DNA of 64,000 nt from Carnobacterium sp. CP1 (GCF_001483965.1 NZ_CP010796.1:2525501-2589500), one strand, 5' to 3'; positions 50,959 to 61,603 are shown, counted from the stretch's first letter. Made by a program: numbers and translations. Notes: generated by a model not told the origin, from the letters alone.

Positions 50959-52623
50959 TTGAAGAATGTAAAAATAAAGAGTTTCGTAGGAATCACGTTA
51001 ATGTCTACTCTAGTACTTGCTGCATGTGGTTCAAATGATGCGGGTTCAAAAACTGGAAAAGATTCTAATACGACACAAGAATTGAATTTGATTGAAACGG
51101 CTGAAATCCCAACAATGGATTCTGTTTTAAATACAGATACAGTGGGCTCTACAGTCATGAACAATGTGCTAGAAGGATTGTATCGTTTGAATCTAAAGAA
51201 CGAGCCAGAGCTCGCAATGGCGTCTGAAGACCCAACAATCAGCGAAGATGGTTTAACGTATACATTCAAAATCAAAGAAGACGCAAATTGGTCAAATGGA
51301 GAGCCTGTTACTGCTAACGATTTTGTTTTTGCATGGCGTCGTCTCGTAGATCCAGAATCTGCTTCACAATACTCTTATATGATGTCTGGAGTAATCGAAA
51401 ATGCGGAAGAAATTAGTGCAGGGGATATGGCTCCTGAAGAGTTAGGCGTTCAAGCCATTGATGAAAAAACGTTAGAAGTTCAGTTGGCTGCAGAAGTACC
51501 GTACTTTAAAGATTTGTTGTCATTATCAATGTTCTTGCCTCAAAACGAAGCATATGTGACTGAAAAAGGAAGCCAATATGCTTCAAATAGCGACAACCTC
51601 TTGTATAACGGACCATTTGTTTTAACGGATTGGGATGGTACTGGTTTAAGCTGGTCTTACAAGAAAAATGATACTTATTGGGACGCTAGCACAGTTGAAT
51701 TAGAGCAAATCAATGTAGATGTGGTTAAAGAAACATCAACTGCAATCAATTTATACGATGCAGGCAGTGTTGATACGATCAAGTTGTCAGGTGAGTATGT
51801 TCAAACCAAAGAAGGCGATCCTGATTTGAAATCAGAACCAACATCATCTGTCTTTTATTTTAAATACAACCAAGAACGTGATGGCAAACCAACACCATTA
51901 GCAAATGAAAATATCCGTAAAGCTATTTCAATGGCATTTGATAAAGAAGCCTATGCTAAAACGGTATTGCAAAATGGTTCATTGCCAGCAAATGGGTTAG
52001 TACCAGCTGGTCTAGCTAAGAACCCTGAAACAGATCAAGATTTCCGTGAAGAAAACGGCGATTTGTTAAGTTATGATATTAAAGCAGCACAAGAGTACAT
52101 GAAAAAAGGTTTAGCTGAACTGGGCGAAGATTCATTGAAATTAGAATTGCTTTCAGATGATTCTGAAAATGCGAAAAAATCTTCTGAATATATGCAAGGA
52201 CAACTGATGCAAAACCTTCCAGGTTTGGAGATCAGTATTCGTTCAGTGCCGTTTAACGTCCGTATTGATGTAAATCAACGTCAAGACTATGACATTCAAA
52301 TGGCTGGCTGGGGAGCAGACTATGCAGATCCAATCAACTTTTTAGAATTGTTTGAAAGTACGAACTCAAATAACAAAGCAAGTATTGCTATTCCAGAGTA
52401 TGACGCGTTAATTGAGAGCATCGGTTCCACACATATCAATGATCCAGAACAAAGATGGGCAGATATGATCGAAGCTGAAAAAATCTTACTTGATCAAGCA
52501 GCTATCGGACCAATTTACCAACGCTATAACGCAATTTTAGAAAAACCTTATGTTAAAAATATTGGTACACACTTAGTAGGACCTGGATACTCTTACAAAT
52601 GGGCTTCTGTTGAAAATCACTAA
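50959..52623 (+). CDS. Peptide ABC transporter substrate-binding lipoprotein OppA (paralogue 2)
   Basis: A 554-residue SBP_bac_5 lipoprotein, tandem paralogue of the preceding gene. TTG 50959 has AGGAGG 7 bases ahead and gives a signal MKNVKIKSFVGITLMSTLVL with Cys23, exactly matching the position in paralogue 1; an upstream in-frame ATG at 50926 is rejected. Shared blocks include TSSVFYFK, MAFDKEAYAKTVLQNGSLPA and GWGADYADPINFLELF. Differences are concentrated in the N-terminal linker and parts of the ligand-binding region, suggesting a different peptide preference. Flanked by terminators. Confidence 0.94.
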   Translation: MKNVKIKSFVGITLMSTLVLAACGSNDAGSKTGKDSNTTQELNLIETAEIPTMDSVLNTDTVGSTVMNNVLEGLYRLNLKNEPELAMASEDPTISEDGLTYTFKIKEDANWSNGEPVTANDFVFAWRRLVDPESASQYSYMMSGVIENAEEISAGDMAPEELGVQAIDEKTLEVQLAAEVPYFKDLLSLSMFLPQNEAYVTEKGSQYASNSDNLLYNGPFVLTDWDGTGLSWSYKKNDTYWDASTVELEQINVDVVKETSTAINLYDAGSVDTIKLSGEYVQTKEGDPDLKSEPTSSVFYFKYNQERDGKPTPLANENIRKAISMAFDKEAYAKTVLQNGSLPANGLVPAGLAKNPETDQDFREENGDLLSYDIKAAQEYMKKGLAELGEDSLKLELLSDDSENAKKSSEYMQGQLMQNLPGLEISIRSVPFNVRIDVNQRQDYDIQMAGWGADYADPINFLELFESTNSNNKASIAIPEYDALIESIGSTHINDPEQRWADMIEAEKILLDQAAIGPIYQRYNAILEKPYVKNIGTHLVGPGYSYKWASVENH

Positions 52624-52659
52624 ATATAACAATTTTATGCAGACCAACTGTATTCAAGA

Positions 52660-52697
52660 AAGCAAGAAGGAAAGCTATTTTCCTTCTTGCTTATTTT
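52660..52697 (+). terminator. Terminator after oppA2
   Basis: AAGCAAGAAGGAAA, 5-base loop, TTTCCTTCTTGCTT, then ATTTTG. Confidence 0.85.
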
Positions 52698-52779
52698 GTG
52701 CAAAAGGCTAAAAAGTGTCGCCCTTTTTTTGCAATAGAATGTTATAGTATAGGAGATAATAGTATATTGGAGGGTTTAC

Positions 52780-53865
52780 ATGATGGAAGAAAAAGAATTA
52801 AGAATGCTAAAAAGATTGACTGATGCAAAAGGCGTACCTGGGAATGAAAAGCAAGTACGCGATATTTTCGTTGAATATGCTGGAAAATCAGCTGATTCTA
52901 TCGTTTTTGATGGTTTAGGAAGTGTGATAGCTAAACATGTCGGTGATAAATCAGGGCCTAAGATATTGTTTGCTGGGCATTTAGATGAAGTTGGGTTTAT
53001 GGTCACAACGATTACAGAAGAAGGGTTTATCAAGTTTCAACCGCTTGGCGGGTGGTGGGCACAAGTTATGCTAGCTCAACAAGTCGAGATCACAACTTCA
53101 AAAAATGCTGTTTTACATGGAGTGATCGGCTGCAAGCCGCCGCATGTATTGACGGCTGAAGTGCGTAATAAAGCCTATGATATCAAAGATATGTTTATTG
53201 ATATCGGTGCTTCTAGCAAAGAAGAAGCGAATTCTTGGGGCGTAAAACCGGGCGATATGATAACCCCATATATTGAATTTAAACGTTTGAATCACTCGAA
53301 ATTTCTCTTGGCAAAAGCTTGGGATAATCGGATTGGTACTGCTGTAACCTTAAAAGTATTAGAAAATCTGCAAAAAGAAGGACACCCCAATAAAGCATTT
53401 GCTGTAGGAAATGTACAAGAAGAAGTCGGTTTACGCGGCGCAAAAACAGCTACTCATTTGGTTGATCCTGATATTGCTTTTGCACTTGATACGGGAACAG
53501 CTGGAGATACACCTGGAATGACTCCTAAAGAAGCAGATTCAAAACTAGGACAAGGTCCTCAGATCATTATTTATGATGCATCAATGGTTGCCCATAAAGG
53601 CTTGCGAGACTTTGTTGTCAATGTAGCTGAAGAGTTAGCTATTCCTTTTCAATATACGGTAATTGCCGGTGGCGGAACGGATGCAGGCAGTCAACACGTA
53701 ACAAGGAATGGAGTTCCGGCTTTGGCTATCACAGTAGCGACTCGGTATTTACACTCACATACTTCGGTTATCCACGAAGATGATTACTTAAACACAGTCA
53801 AACTGGTTACAGAAGTCGTTAAACGATTAGACAATGAAACAGTTAAAAAAATTAAATTTGGGTAA
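52780..53865 (+). CDS. M42-family aminopeptidase (second paralogue)
   Basis: A 361-residue dinuclear-metal aminopeptidase of the M42/FrvX family. Ligand motifs are intact: [22 protein letters not shown], the catalytic [13 protein letters not shown] pair, [12 protein letters not shown] and [11 protein letters not shown]. It is a paralogue of the gene at 28473. Its position directly after two peptide receptors suggests a role in digesting imported peptides. Start is ATG 52780 or the adjacent ATG 52783, after GGAGGG. Confidence 0.92.
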   Translation: MMEEKELRMLKRLTDAKGVPGNEKQVRDIFVEYAGKSADSIVFDGLGSVIAKHVGDKSGPKILFAGHLDEVGFMVTTITEEGFIKFQPLGGWWAQVMLAQQVEITTSKNAVLHGVIGCKPPHVLTAEVRNKAYDIKDMFIDIGASSKEEANSWGVKPGDMITPYIEFKRLNHSKFLLAKAWDNRIGTAVTLKVLENLQKEGHPNKAFAVGNVQEEVGLRGAKTATHLVDPDIAFALDTGTAGDTPGMTPKEADSKLGQGPQIIIYDASMVAHKGLRDFVVNVAEELAIPFQYTVIAGGGTDAGSQHVTRNGVPALAITVATRYLHSHTSVIHEDDYLNTVKLVTEVVKRLDNETVKKIKFG

Positions 53866-53962
53866 AGTATTTTGCTGATACACAGCCTGGGGGAAAGCTT
53901 ATAATGTACGAGGTCCCAGTAAACCAATCGTGGCTATTTTTATAAAGGGGGTAGAAACAGGC

Positions 53963-55366
53963 ATGGAGAGAGCTAAAAAAAGAATCGTTGTTATTGGTGG
54001 TGGGATAACAGGGTTGACTGTAGCTTACCGAGTTAAACAAAAACTCGAAAAAGAAAATTTACCCTTTGAATTGATCCTGTTAGAAGGATCGTTAAAAATA
54101 GGTGGAAAAATTTATACTATGAAAGTAGACGATTATTATATTGATTTAGGTGCCGAATCGATTGATACTCGTTATCCTGAAGCTTTAAAGTTGATTGAAG
54201 AACTAGGACTAGAAGATCAGTTAATTTATAGCGAAGGTAATAAACCCGATATTTTCTTTTATAATAAGCTACACCAACTGAATTATCCTACATATAAAGG
54301 GATCCCTATTAAGCAAAACGATATATGGAAAGATAAGCTGCTGACTTTGCATGGAAAGTTGGCGAGTTACAAATCGACTTTTTTCCCAGTGAAGAAATTA
54401 AAAAAAGATATTGAAACAAGCACTTACCTGAAAAGACGTTTTGGAGATGAAATGGTTGAACACATTGTTGAACCTTTCTTTTCTAAAATTTACGCTAGTG
54501 ATGTAGACCGAATGGGCATCAAAGCTTCAAAAGAACTAGCCTATGATTTGGAATTAAAATACGGAAGCTTGTCAAAAGGATTAGCACATCATCCAGAATT
54601 ATTAGACGGTTCTGGTAATTATGTAACGTTTGAAAAAGGTTTATCCGTTTTAACTGAAGCGCTTGAAGAAGAGTTGAAAGGTCATATTCAATATAGCAAA
54701 AAAGTATTAGAAATCAAAAAGAATGAAGAAGGAACCTATATACTTGATATCAATGGAAAAGAACAAGTACGCGTTGGAGCTATTTGTATCGCCACACCGG
54801 CCACTGAATACGCAAAGTTGATTGATCACCAAGAGGTTAATGAGTTATTTAGTCAAATTCAAACAGCTTCAATTGGGTACATTCTTTTTAGTTTTCCAAA
54901 AAAAGCTATCAAAAACGAACCAAAAGGCTTCGGAATCGTCACACCTAGAAGAAACGATTCTTTTGTTACATCAATTGTTTTCTTAGATAAAAAATGGCCT
55001 TTTTTAAAAAAGGCAGACGAAACTTTGATTGGTGTCAACTTTGGTAGAAATGGCGAAGATACCTTAGTTTCGTTGAGCAATAGGGAGATTGAAGATTTTA
55101 TTCGAGAAGATCTTAAGATTATATTAGGTATTACTGAAGAGCCTAACTATCGAATTGTAAAACGTTGGCCAAACGCTATCCCTCAGTATACGGCTTCTCA
55201 AGAAGACGAAATGCAGAAAATTTCTAAAGTGTTTCGAACAGAATTTCCCGGTATTTATATTGCAGGAAATGGGCTAGAAGGGTTTGGCATCAACCAGTGC
55301 ATTAAACAAGGAAATCGTATCGGGAAACAAATAGTGGAATACACGAAAAAACAAAATTGTATCTAA
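53963..55366 (+). CDS. CgoX/HemY-type FAD-dependent (copro)protoporphyrinogen oxidase
   Basis: A 467-residue flavoprotein of the Gram-positive HemY family, which in the coproporphyrin-dependent heme route oxidises coproporphyrinogen III. The FAD-binding GGGITGLTVAYRV (residues 11-23), the central EPFFSKIYASDVDRMG and the C-terminal GNGLEGFGINQCIKQG are typical. ATG 53963 fits the usual N-terminus (KKRIVVIGGG); codons further upstream are not needed. No other heme-synthesis gene is nearby, and lactic acid bacteria usually lack the pathway, so function may be residual or alternative. The substrate is inferred. Confidence 0.85.
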   Translation: MERAKKRIVVIGGGITGLTVAYRVKQKLEKENLPFELILLEGSLKIGGKIYTMKVDDYYIDLGAESIDTRYPEALKLIEELGLEDQLIYSEGNKPDIFFYNKLHQLNYPTYKGIPIKQNDIWKDKLLTLHGKLASYKSTFFPVKKLKKDIETSTYLKRRFGDEMVEHIVEPFFSKIYASDVDRMGIKASKELAYDLELKYGSLSKGLAHHPELLDGSGNYVTFEKGLSVLTEALEEELKGHIQYSKKVLEIKKNEEGTYILDINGKEQVRVGAICIATPATEYAKLIDHQEVNELFSQIQTASIGYILFSFPKKAIKNEPKGFGIVTPRRNDSFVTSIVFLDKKWPFLKKADETLIGVNFGRNGEDTLVSLSNREIEDFIREDLKIILGITEEPNYRIVKRWPNAIPQYTASQEDEMQKISKVFRTEFPGIYIAGNGLEGFGINQCIKQGNRIGKQIVEYTKKQNCI

Positions 55367-55384
55367 GTGAAATGAAGTTAAATA

Positions 55385-55421
55385 AAAGAGTCCCTTTTGG
55401 AAACGAAAAAGGGCTTTTTTA
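55385..55421 (+). terminator. Terminator after the CgoX-like gene
   Basis: CCCTTTT, 7-base loop, AAAAAGGG, then CTTTTTT. Confidence 0.78.
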
Positions 55422-55484
55422 TTTTCAATTTTCGATTAGTGGTGTATGGTAATAATAGAAGACTAAAACAAAGAGGAGAGTTCA

Positions 55485-56234
55485 ATGATGCAATTGACAG
55501 TATTAGGGTATTGGGGTGGCTACCCAACGAAAAACGAAGGAACGAGTTCTTATCTTTTAGAATCTCAAGGGTTTCACTTATTGATTGATGCAGGTAGTGC
55601 ATCATTGATTTCACTTGAAAATCATCTTGACCCTTTAAACTTAGATGCCGTTCTTTTAACTCATTACCATCAGGACCACATTGCTGATGTAGGTGTGCTG
55701 CAATACACAAGACAGCTCAAAAGAATGGACCATGACGAACGCAGAGCGCCTATTCTGCCGATATATGGGCACCAAGAGGATCAAGAAAACTTTCAGCGGC
55801 TAACGATGGAGAGAGTCACTGAAGGTATCGGATATCAAGAAGAAGAACCATTGACCGTCGGACCTTTTGGGATACAATTTATGAAGACTTTGCATCCTGT
55901 TCCTTGCTTCGCCTTGAGAATCACTGAAGAAAGTACAGGGAAAGTATTCGTATTTACGGCCGATTCTGGTTACTTGCCAGAATTTATTCCATTCAGTCAA
56001 GATGCAGATGTTCTTTTAGCTGATACGAATTTTTTTGAGGGGATGGAAAACCATCGTGTTCACATGACCTCGATTGAAGTTGCCCGAATTGCAAAAGAAG
56101 CAAATGTCAAAAAATTGATTTTAACTCACTTGCCGCAAGAAGGCGATTTAGAGTTATTAAAAGCACAAGCGGTCAATGAAGCACCTGATTTACCTGTTAT
56201 TTTAGCTGAAAAAGATTTGGTTATTCAGATATAA
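55485..56234 (+). CDS. yhfI: MBL-fold metallohydrolase, YhfI-like
   Basis: A 249-residue metallo-beta-lactamase-fold protein of the ribonuclease Z/YhfI type. The metal site THYHQDHIADV is at about residues 59-69; TADSGYLPE and the final ILTHLP carry further ligands. The N-terminus LTVLGYWGGYPTKNEGTSSY matches the YhfI family. In Bacillus yhfI also precedes the lipoate ligase gene lplJ, so the pairing with the next gene is conserved. The substrate is unknown. Start ATG 55485 or 55488 after AGAGGAGAG. Confidence 0.87.
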   Translation: MMQLTVLGYWGGYPTKNEGTSSYLLESQGFHLLIDAGSASLISLENHLDPLNLDAVLLTHYHQDHIADVGVLQYTRQLKRMDHDERRAPILPIYGHQEDQENFQRLTMERVTEGIGYQEEEPLTVGPFGIQFMKTLHPVPCFALRITEESTGKVFVFTADSGYLPEFIPFSQDADVLLADTNFFEGMENHRVHMTSIEVARIAKEANVKKLILTHLPQEGDLELLKAQAVNEAPDLPVILAEKDLVIQI

Positions 56235-56303
56235 AAAAACCATTTAGCTAACCAATAAGGTATAGTTAATTTTAATGATCATAATGAAAAGAGGAATAAC
56301 AAC

Positions 56304-57323
56304 ATGTATTTTGTCGCAAACGAACGCAATGGACAAGAAATTTCGGATCCACGTATCAACTTAGCCATCGAAACTTTTTTATTGAAACACTTAACTTTGG
56401 ATGAACCCATCTTGCTTTTTTATATAAATGAGCCGTCTATTATCATTGGACGAAATCAAAATACGATTGAAGAGATCAACACGGATTATGTTGAAAAAAA
56501 TAATATCCATATTGTTCGCCGATTATCAGGAGGAGGAGCAGTTTACCATGATTTTGGAAATTTATCCTTTTGTTTTATTACAAAAGATGACGGCAATTCG
56601 TTCCGCGATTTTGGCAAATTTACTGAACCGGTTATTCAATCGCTTCATAAAATGGGAGTAGAAGGAGCCGCTTTAGAAGGCCGCAATGATTTAGTGATCG
56701 ACGGACAGAAGTTCTCTGGAAACGCGATGTATTCAACGAATGGCCGCATGACAGCTCATGGTACGCTAATGTTTGACAGTGATGTGGAAGCAGTTGTGGG
56801 AGCGTTGAAAGTTAGAAAAGATAAAATAGAATCTAAAGGAATCAAGTCGATCAGAAGCCGAGTTACCAATATTCGTCCTTATCTGTCGGATGATTATCAA
56901 TACATTACAACGAAAGAATTCCGTGATAAGTTGTTATTAAATATTTTTGAGGTTGATTCGCGAGAAGATGTTAAAGAATATAAATTAACAGAAGAAGATT
57001 GGGAGAAAATCGAAGAAATTTCCGCCGAATATTACCGAAATTGGGACTGGAATTACGGAAAATCACCGAAATTTGAATTGATTCGTCGTCATCGTTTCCC
57101 AATTGGTTCAGTTGAGTTTCAAATGAATATCGATAAAGGCCACATTCAAAATGTCCGTATTTATGGAGACTTCTTTGGTTTAGGAGAAATTTCAGACGTT
57201 GAAAAAAAATTAACGGGGATTAAGTACGAACCTAAAGAAATTGCAGCAGTTTTAGACACAATTGACATTAAGCATTATTTTGGCAATATCACAAAAGAAG
57301 AGCTAGTGCACTTGATTTATTAA
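56304..57323 (+). CDS. lplA: Lipoate--protein ligase
   Basis: A 339-residue enzyme that activates lipoate with ATP and attaches it to lysines of 2-oxoacid dehydrogenase E2 subunits or GcvH. The signature RRLSGGGAVYHDFGNLSFCF (about residues 72-91) holds the ligand-binding loop, and RNDLVIDGQKFSGNAM contains the conserved lysine. The C-terminal ~100 residues form the accessory domain. ATG 56304 follows AAGAGG. It is probably linked to yhfI. Its terminator is interrupted by IS copy 2. Confidence 0.93.
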   Translation: MYFVANERNGQEISDPRINLAIETFLLKHLTLDEPILLFYINEPSIIIGRNQNTIEEINTDYVEKNNIHIVRRLSGGGAVYHDFGNLSFCFITKDDGNSFRDFGKFTEPVIQSLHKMGVEGAALEGRNDLVIDGQKFSGNAMYSTNGRMTAHGTLMFDSDVEAVVGALKVRKDKIESKGIKSIRSRVTNIRPYLSDDYQYITTKEFRDKLLLNIFEVDSREDVKEYKLTEEDWEKIEEISAEYYRNWDWNYGKSPKFELIRRHRFPIGSVEFQMNIDKGHIQNVRIYGDFFGLGEISDVEKKLTGIKYEPKEIAAVLDTIDIKHYFGNITKEELVHLIY

Positions 57324-57340
57324 GAGGAATCAGCTAATAA

Positions 57341-57392
57341 CAAATAATCAGGAACGGACTCACTATCTTGTGAGCCCGTTCCTGATTATTTG
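57341..57392. terminator. Terminator after lplA, abutted by IS copy 2
   Basis: CAAATAATCAGGAACGG pairs perfectly with CCGTTCCTGATTATTTG, with an inner CTCA/TGAG. The last 8 bases of the stem (ATTATTTG) are the IS target duplication, so the element sits exactly at the foot of the hairpin. Before insertion it probably served convergent trpS as well. Confidence 0.85.
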
Positions 57393-58917
57393 GGTTCTAC
57401 GTCAACTAACGTTGGTGAAGAATTTTAGTCCCTTATTTAATTAAAAAACTTGAACACTTTTCATGGTAGCCATTGAGCTGCTATGAAAAGTGTTTTTTCT
57501 TTCTGTTTAGTAGCCGCTGGTTTCATATTAAAATGCAGAAGAATGCGATTTTTATAGTTTACGAAGTTTCGGTAGCCGTAGGCTACACGGTTAAGAACTT
57601 TGATCTTATTGTTGATTCCTTCAATTTTTCCGTTTGAATACTTATAGGCAACGGTATTTTTTATGTGCTTCATATGCTTTTTCAATGTTTTGAGGCTTGT
57701 CTTCATTGGTTTTGAAATAAGTGGATAATCTTTTTCTAAAATCTTTACTAGCTCATCATAGTCATTCTCTTCAAGAGCCATTAGAATCGTTTGATACACC
57801 TCATAAGTCTCTTTCAGAACGGTGTTGTAGCCCAACAGTTCGTCGACGATCGCTGATTCTAAGCGTAGACCAAATAAAGCATAATAAGTATAGGTTGTAT
57901 AAGACAGTTCAGATTCTTTCTTTAGGATTTTTTTCCAAAACCGTTTTAATCGACGGTATTTTTTCATGTCTTCTCCATTTGAGGTGTTAAATTGATTCAT
58001 GACCGTTACCCTTGTAAGGTTCAATGAACGATTGATCAGCTGGACAATATGAAAACGATCAATGATGATCTTGGCGTTTGGAAAAAGAACGGGAATAAAA
58101 TTGACGTAACCAGCATTCATATCGACTGTAACGGTTTCTACTTTTTTTCTGGCCTTTAGGCCATACTGTGAAAGGAAATGGTCTTTTATCGTTCGGCTGT
58201 CTCGAGAAGGTAAAATATCAATGATCGTTCCTTTTTCGGCATCTATGTATTCAAAAGCCATTGTGCTATTGGCGTACTTAAACTCGTCAAACGAAAGATG
58301 CTTAGGAAGCCAGAGATAGTGGGTTTTGTAGTTCTTGGCTTGCTCGTTAATAACGCGCTGTGTCGTTGCTTCAGAGACTCCAATTTGACGAGAGATATCT
58401 TTTACAGATTGAGCCATAGAGGATTTATCTAAAATTTGTGCTTTTACAGGGTTTGAAATAAAACACTGTTCTTTCAATAGAGGCGTTTTCGCAGTAAATG
58501 TAGCCTGACATTCTTTGCACTTGAATCGTTGCTTTTTAAGCAGTAAATAGGTGGGATGAACGCCACTCATAGGCAAAGTAATGCGCGAAACCTGCGTCCC
58601 GTTACAATAGACGGTATACTGCTCGTTTGGTATATGGCACTTCATACATTCCTGAGGAATGTAGGTCAAACGACCTTTAATAAATTTACATTTTTTCCCC
58701 TTGAATTGACCGTATTCTACGCAATTCTCTTCAAAAACAATGTTTTTGTCTTGTATATCTAGTACTTTTCGCATATCATTTGATGTAGGCAAGTGAGTTC
58801 TCTCCTTTGAATGAGTTGTGGTGACTTTAATTCTACAGGAGAACTCACTTGTTTTCTATTTTCACGAAAAAAGACGTTAGCAAGTTTTCACTCACCAACG
58901 TCAAATATTGTACAACC
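57393..58917 (-). mobile_element. ISL3-family insertion sequence, copy 2
   Basis: A 1525-bp element in the same orientation as copy 1, with the same terminal inverted repeats. It is flanked by its own 8-bp duplication ATTATTTG (57385-57392 and 58918-58925). It lies between convergent lplA and trpS, ending 15 bp from the trpS stop codon. The private duplication shows that it inserted independently of copy 1. Confidence 0.95.
57461..58792 (-). CDS. ISL3-family transposase (copy 2)
   Basis: A 443-residue transposase, intact, with the same zinc finger (CMKC, CKEC), HTH (SVKDISRQIGVSEATTQRVI) and DDE core as copy 1. About 22 of the 27 amino-acid differences from copy 1 fall in the first ~265 residues and only five in the rest, a mosaic pattern. 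The C-terminus continues to AAQWLP. TTG start as in copy 1. Confidence 0.93.
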   Translation of the reverse strand: MPTSNDMRKVLDIQDKNIVFEENCVEYGQFKGKKCKFIKGRLTYIPQECMKCHIPNEQYTVYCNGTQVSRITLPMSGVHPTYLLLKKQRFKCKECQATFTAKTPLLKEQCFISNPVKAQILDKSSMAQSVKDISRQIGVSEATTQRVINEQAKNYKTHYLWLPKHLSFDEFKYANSTMAFEYIDAEKGTIIDILPSRDSRTIKDHFLSQYGLKARKKVETVTVDMNAGYVNFIPVLFPNAKIIIDRFHIVQLINRSLNLTRVTVMNQFNTSNGEDMKKYRRLKRFWKKILKKESELSYTTYTYYALFGLRLESAIVDELLGYNTVLKETYEVYQTILMALEENDYDELVKILEKDYPLISKPMKTSLKTLKKHMKHIKNTVAYKYSNGKIEGINNKIKVLNRVAYGYRNFVNYKNRILLHFNMKPAATKQKEKTLFIAAQWLP

Positions 58918-58932
58918 ATTATTTGTTTGATT

Positions 58933-60024
<1,092 letters not shown>

Positions 60025-60028
60025 TTAT

Positions 60029-60397
60029 TTAAAATAAGTAATGACCGGCTAAAGCGATAAGACAAATGATCAATAAGCCAAAACCTACTTTTAACGGGTA
60101 TTTATAACCAGTTCCAACAGCTCTTGATAAAGCCATAAGTTCAGTTTCATCATCCACCAAAGGTTCCTTCCGTTTTGCTATAGCAGCAACTCTTCTCATA
60201 CTGTAATGAAAGAAGTCAAAAACGCCTGAATGAAGAGTAGCCCAAAATAATCCGATGATCAAAAAAGCGCCAGCAATCATAAAAGTAAGATTAGTTGTCT
60301 GTAAAAAACTGATTTTTTGATAGAGAATCAATTCAGAAATTAAGCATAAAATAAGAATGATGATAATAAGATTAGTAGCAGTAAGTTTAAATCTCAT
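60029..60397 (-). CDS. DUF3899-type membrane protein
   Basis: A 122-residue protein with three predicted membrane helices (LIIIILILCLISELILY, LTFMIAGAFLIIGLFWATL and VGFGLLIICLIALAGHYLF). Between helices 2 and 3 lies SGVFDFFHYSMRRVAAIAKR, which I recognise as typical of DUF3899. No function is known. It is upstream of and co-directional with trpS, 91 bp away, and divergent from oppBCDF. GGAGGTT precedes ATG 60397. Confidence 0.75.
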   Translation of the reverse strand: MRFKLTATNLIIIILILCLISELILYQKISFLQTTNLTFMIAGAFLIIGLFWATLHSGVFDFFHYSMRRVAAIAKRKEPLVDDETELMALSRAVGTGYKYPLKVGFGLLIICLIALAGHYLF

Positions 60398-60581
60398 TTT
60401 TTAACCTCCAGAAGATTCGTACTCTATTTAAATTTACATGAAAACAAATATAAATACAACGGAAAAATAAAATAACAATTTGATGAACAAACGGGTAGCA
60501 TCAGCTGTGTTTATGCCATTTGTTTTTAATTTTTCGGCATTATAATATGGGTGAAACAAAAATTCTTTTGCAATTATGCTT

Positions 60582-60610
60582 TTGACAAGCTATTCTATAT
60601 AGTATATTCT
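60582..60610 (+). promoter_or_regulatory. Promoter of oppBCDF
   Basis: TTGACA (60582-60587), 17 bases, TATTCT (60605-60610); an alternative -10, TATATT, is at 60603. The rest of 60398-60655 shows no other structure I recognise. Confidence 0.6.
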
Positions 60611-60655
60611 CTTTTTGAATAGAATTAAAATTAATCGTTGGAGGTGCTTAAATCG

Positions 60656-61603
60656 ATGAAAAGTTATGCTAAATTTCTTGGGAAACGTATCTTGTATATG
60701 TTTTTGACATTATTCTTAATTGCATCGATCACATTCTTCCTGATGAAGCTCTTACCCGGTACTCCATACAGTAACCAGGATAAATTATCAGAGGAACAAA
60801 TCTTTATCATGAATGAAAAATATGGACTAAATGAACCTGTTCCGGTTCAATACTTAGTTTATATAACCGGCTTATTGAAAGGAGATTTAGGTGTTTCTTT
60901 TCAATTCAATAACACTCCTGTAACAGAATTGCTGTCTACGCGGGTAGGGCCATCCATGCAGCTGGGGATTCAGGCGGTAGTCTTAGGAACGGTCTTAGGG
61001 ATTATCTTAGGGGTTATAGCCGCTATGAATCAGAATACTTGGATCGATACAACAGCTACCTTTACAGCAATCTTAGGGCGGTCGATACCAAACTTTGTTA
61101 TTGCAGTACTGTTACAGCTGATTTTTGGAGTTTACTTAAAGTGGTTCCCGATCGCTTTGTGGAATGATGGATTTCAGTCATCTGTCTTACCGACCTTAGC
61201 ACTCGCCATTTCGCCTCTTGCAGATTCGGCTCGTTTTATTCGAACTGAGATGGTAGAGGTTCTTGGCAGTGATTATGTCGAATTGGCACGAGCTAAAGGT
61301 TTGAGCCGATGGATCGTAGCTTTTAAACACGGTGTTCGGAATGCCTTGATTCCTTTGGTAACCATTTTGGGGCCTATGGCTGTCGGTTTAATGACCGGTT
61401 CAATGGTTGTTGAAAATATTTTTGCTATTCCAGGGATTGGTGAACAATTCGTTAAATCAATTATGACTAATGACTATCCTACGATCATGGGTGTAACAGT
61501 TTTATACTCTGCAATGCTTGTAGGCATTATCTTAGTAGTGGATATTCTTTACGGAGTAATAGATCCACGTATTCGTGTTGCAACTGAAGGAGGGGACAAT
61601 TAA
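60656..61603 (+). CDS. oppB: Oligopeptide ABC transporter permease OppB
   Basis: A 315-residue inner permease with about six membrane helices. The first is at residues 10-30 (ILYMFLTLFLIASITFFLM). The binding-protein-dependent transport EAA loop appears as EVLGSDYVELARAKGLSRW, which contacts the ATPases. ATG 60656 has GGAGGTG about 10 bases ahead. It overlaps oppC by one base (TAATG), so translation is coupled. It works with OppC, OppD, OppF and the OppA lipoproteins. Confidence 0.96.
   Translation: MKSYAKFLGKRILYMFLTLFLIASITFFLMKLLPGTPYSNQDKLSEEQIFIMNEKYGLNEPVPVQYLVYITGLLKGDLGVSFQFNNTPVTELLSTRVGPSMQLGIQAVVLGTVLGIILGVIAAMNQNTWIDTTATFTAILGRSIPNFVIAVLLQLIFGVYLKWFPIALWNDGFQSSVLPTLALAISPLADSARFIRTEMVEVLGSDYVELARAKGLSRWIVAFKHGVRNALIPLVTILGPMAVGLMTGSMVVENIFAIPGIGEQFVKSIMTNDYPTIMGVTVLYSAMLVGIILVVDILYGVIDPRIRVATEGGDN

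Noticed and set aside
47329-58917. Composite transposon formed by the two ISL3 copies
   Set aside because: Each copy has its own private 8-bp duplication, and the outer flanks (CTTTAAAT and ATTATTTG) do not match. The segment therefore did not move as one unit.
60520-60545. CodY box upstream of oppB
   Set aside because: AATTTTTCGGCATTA mismatches the CodY consensus at about six positions.
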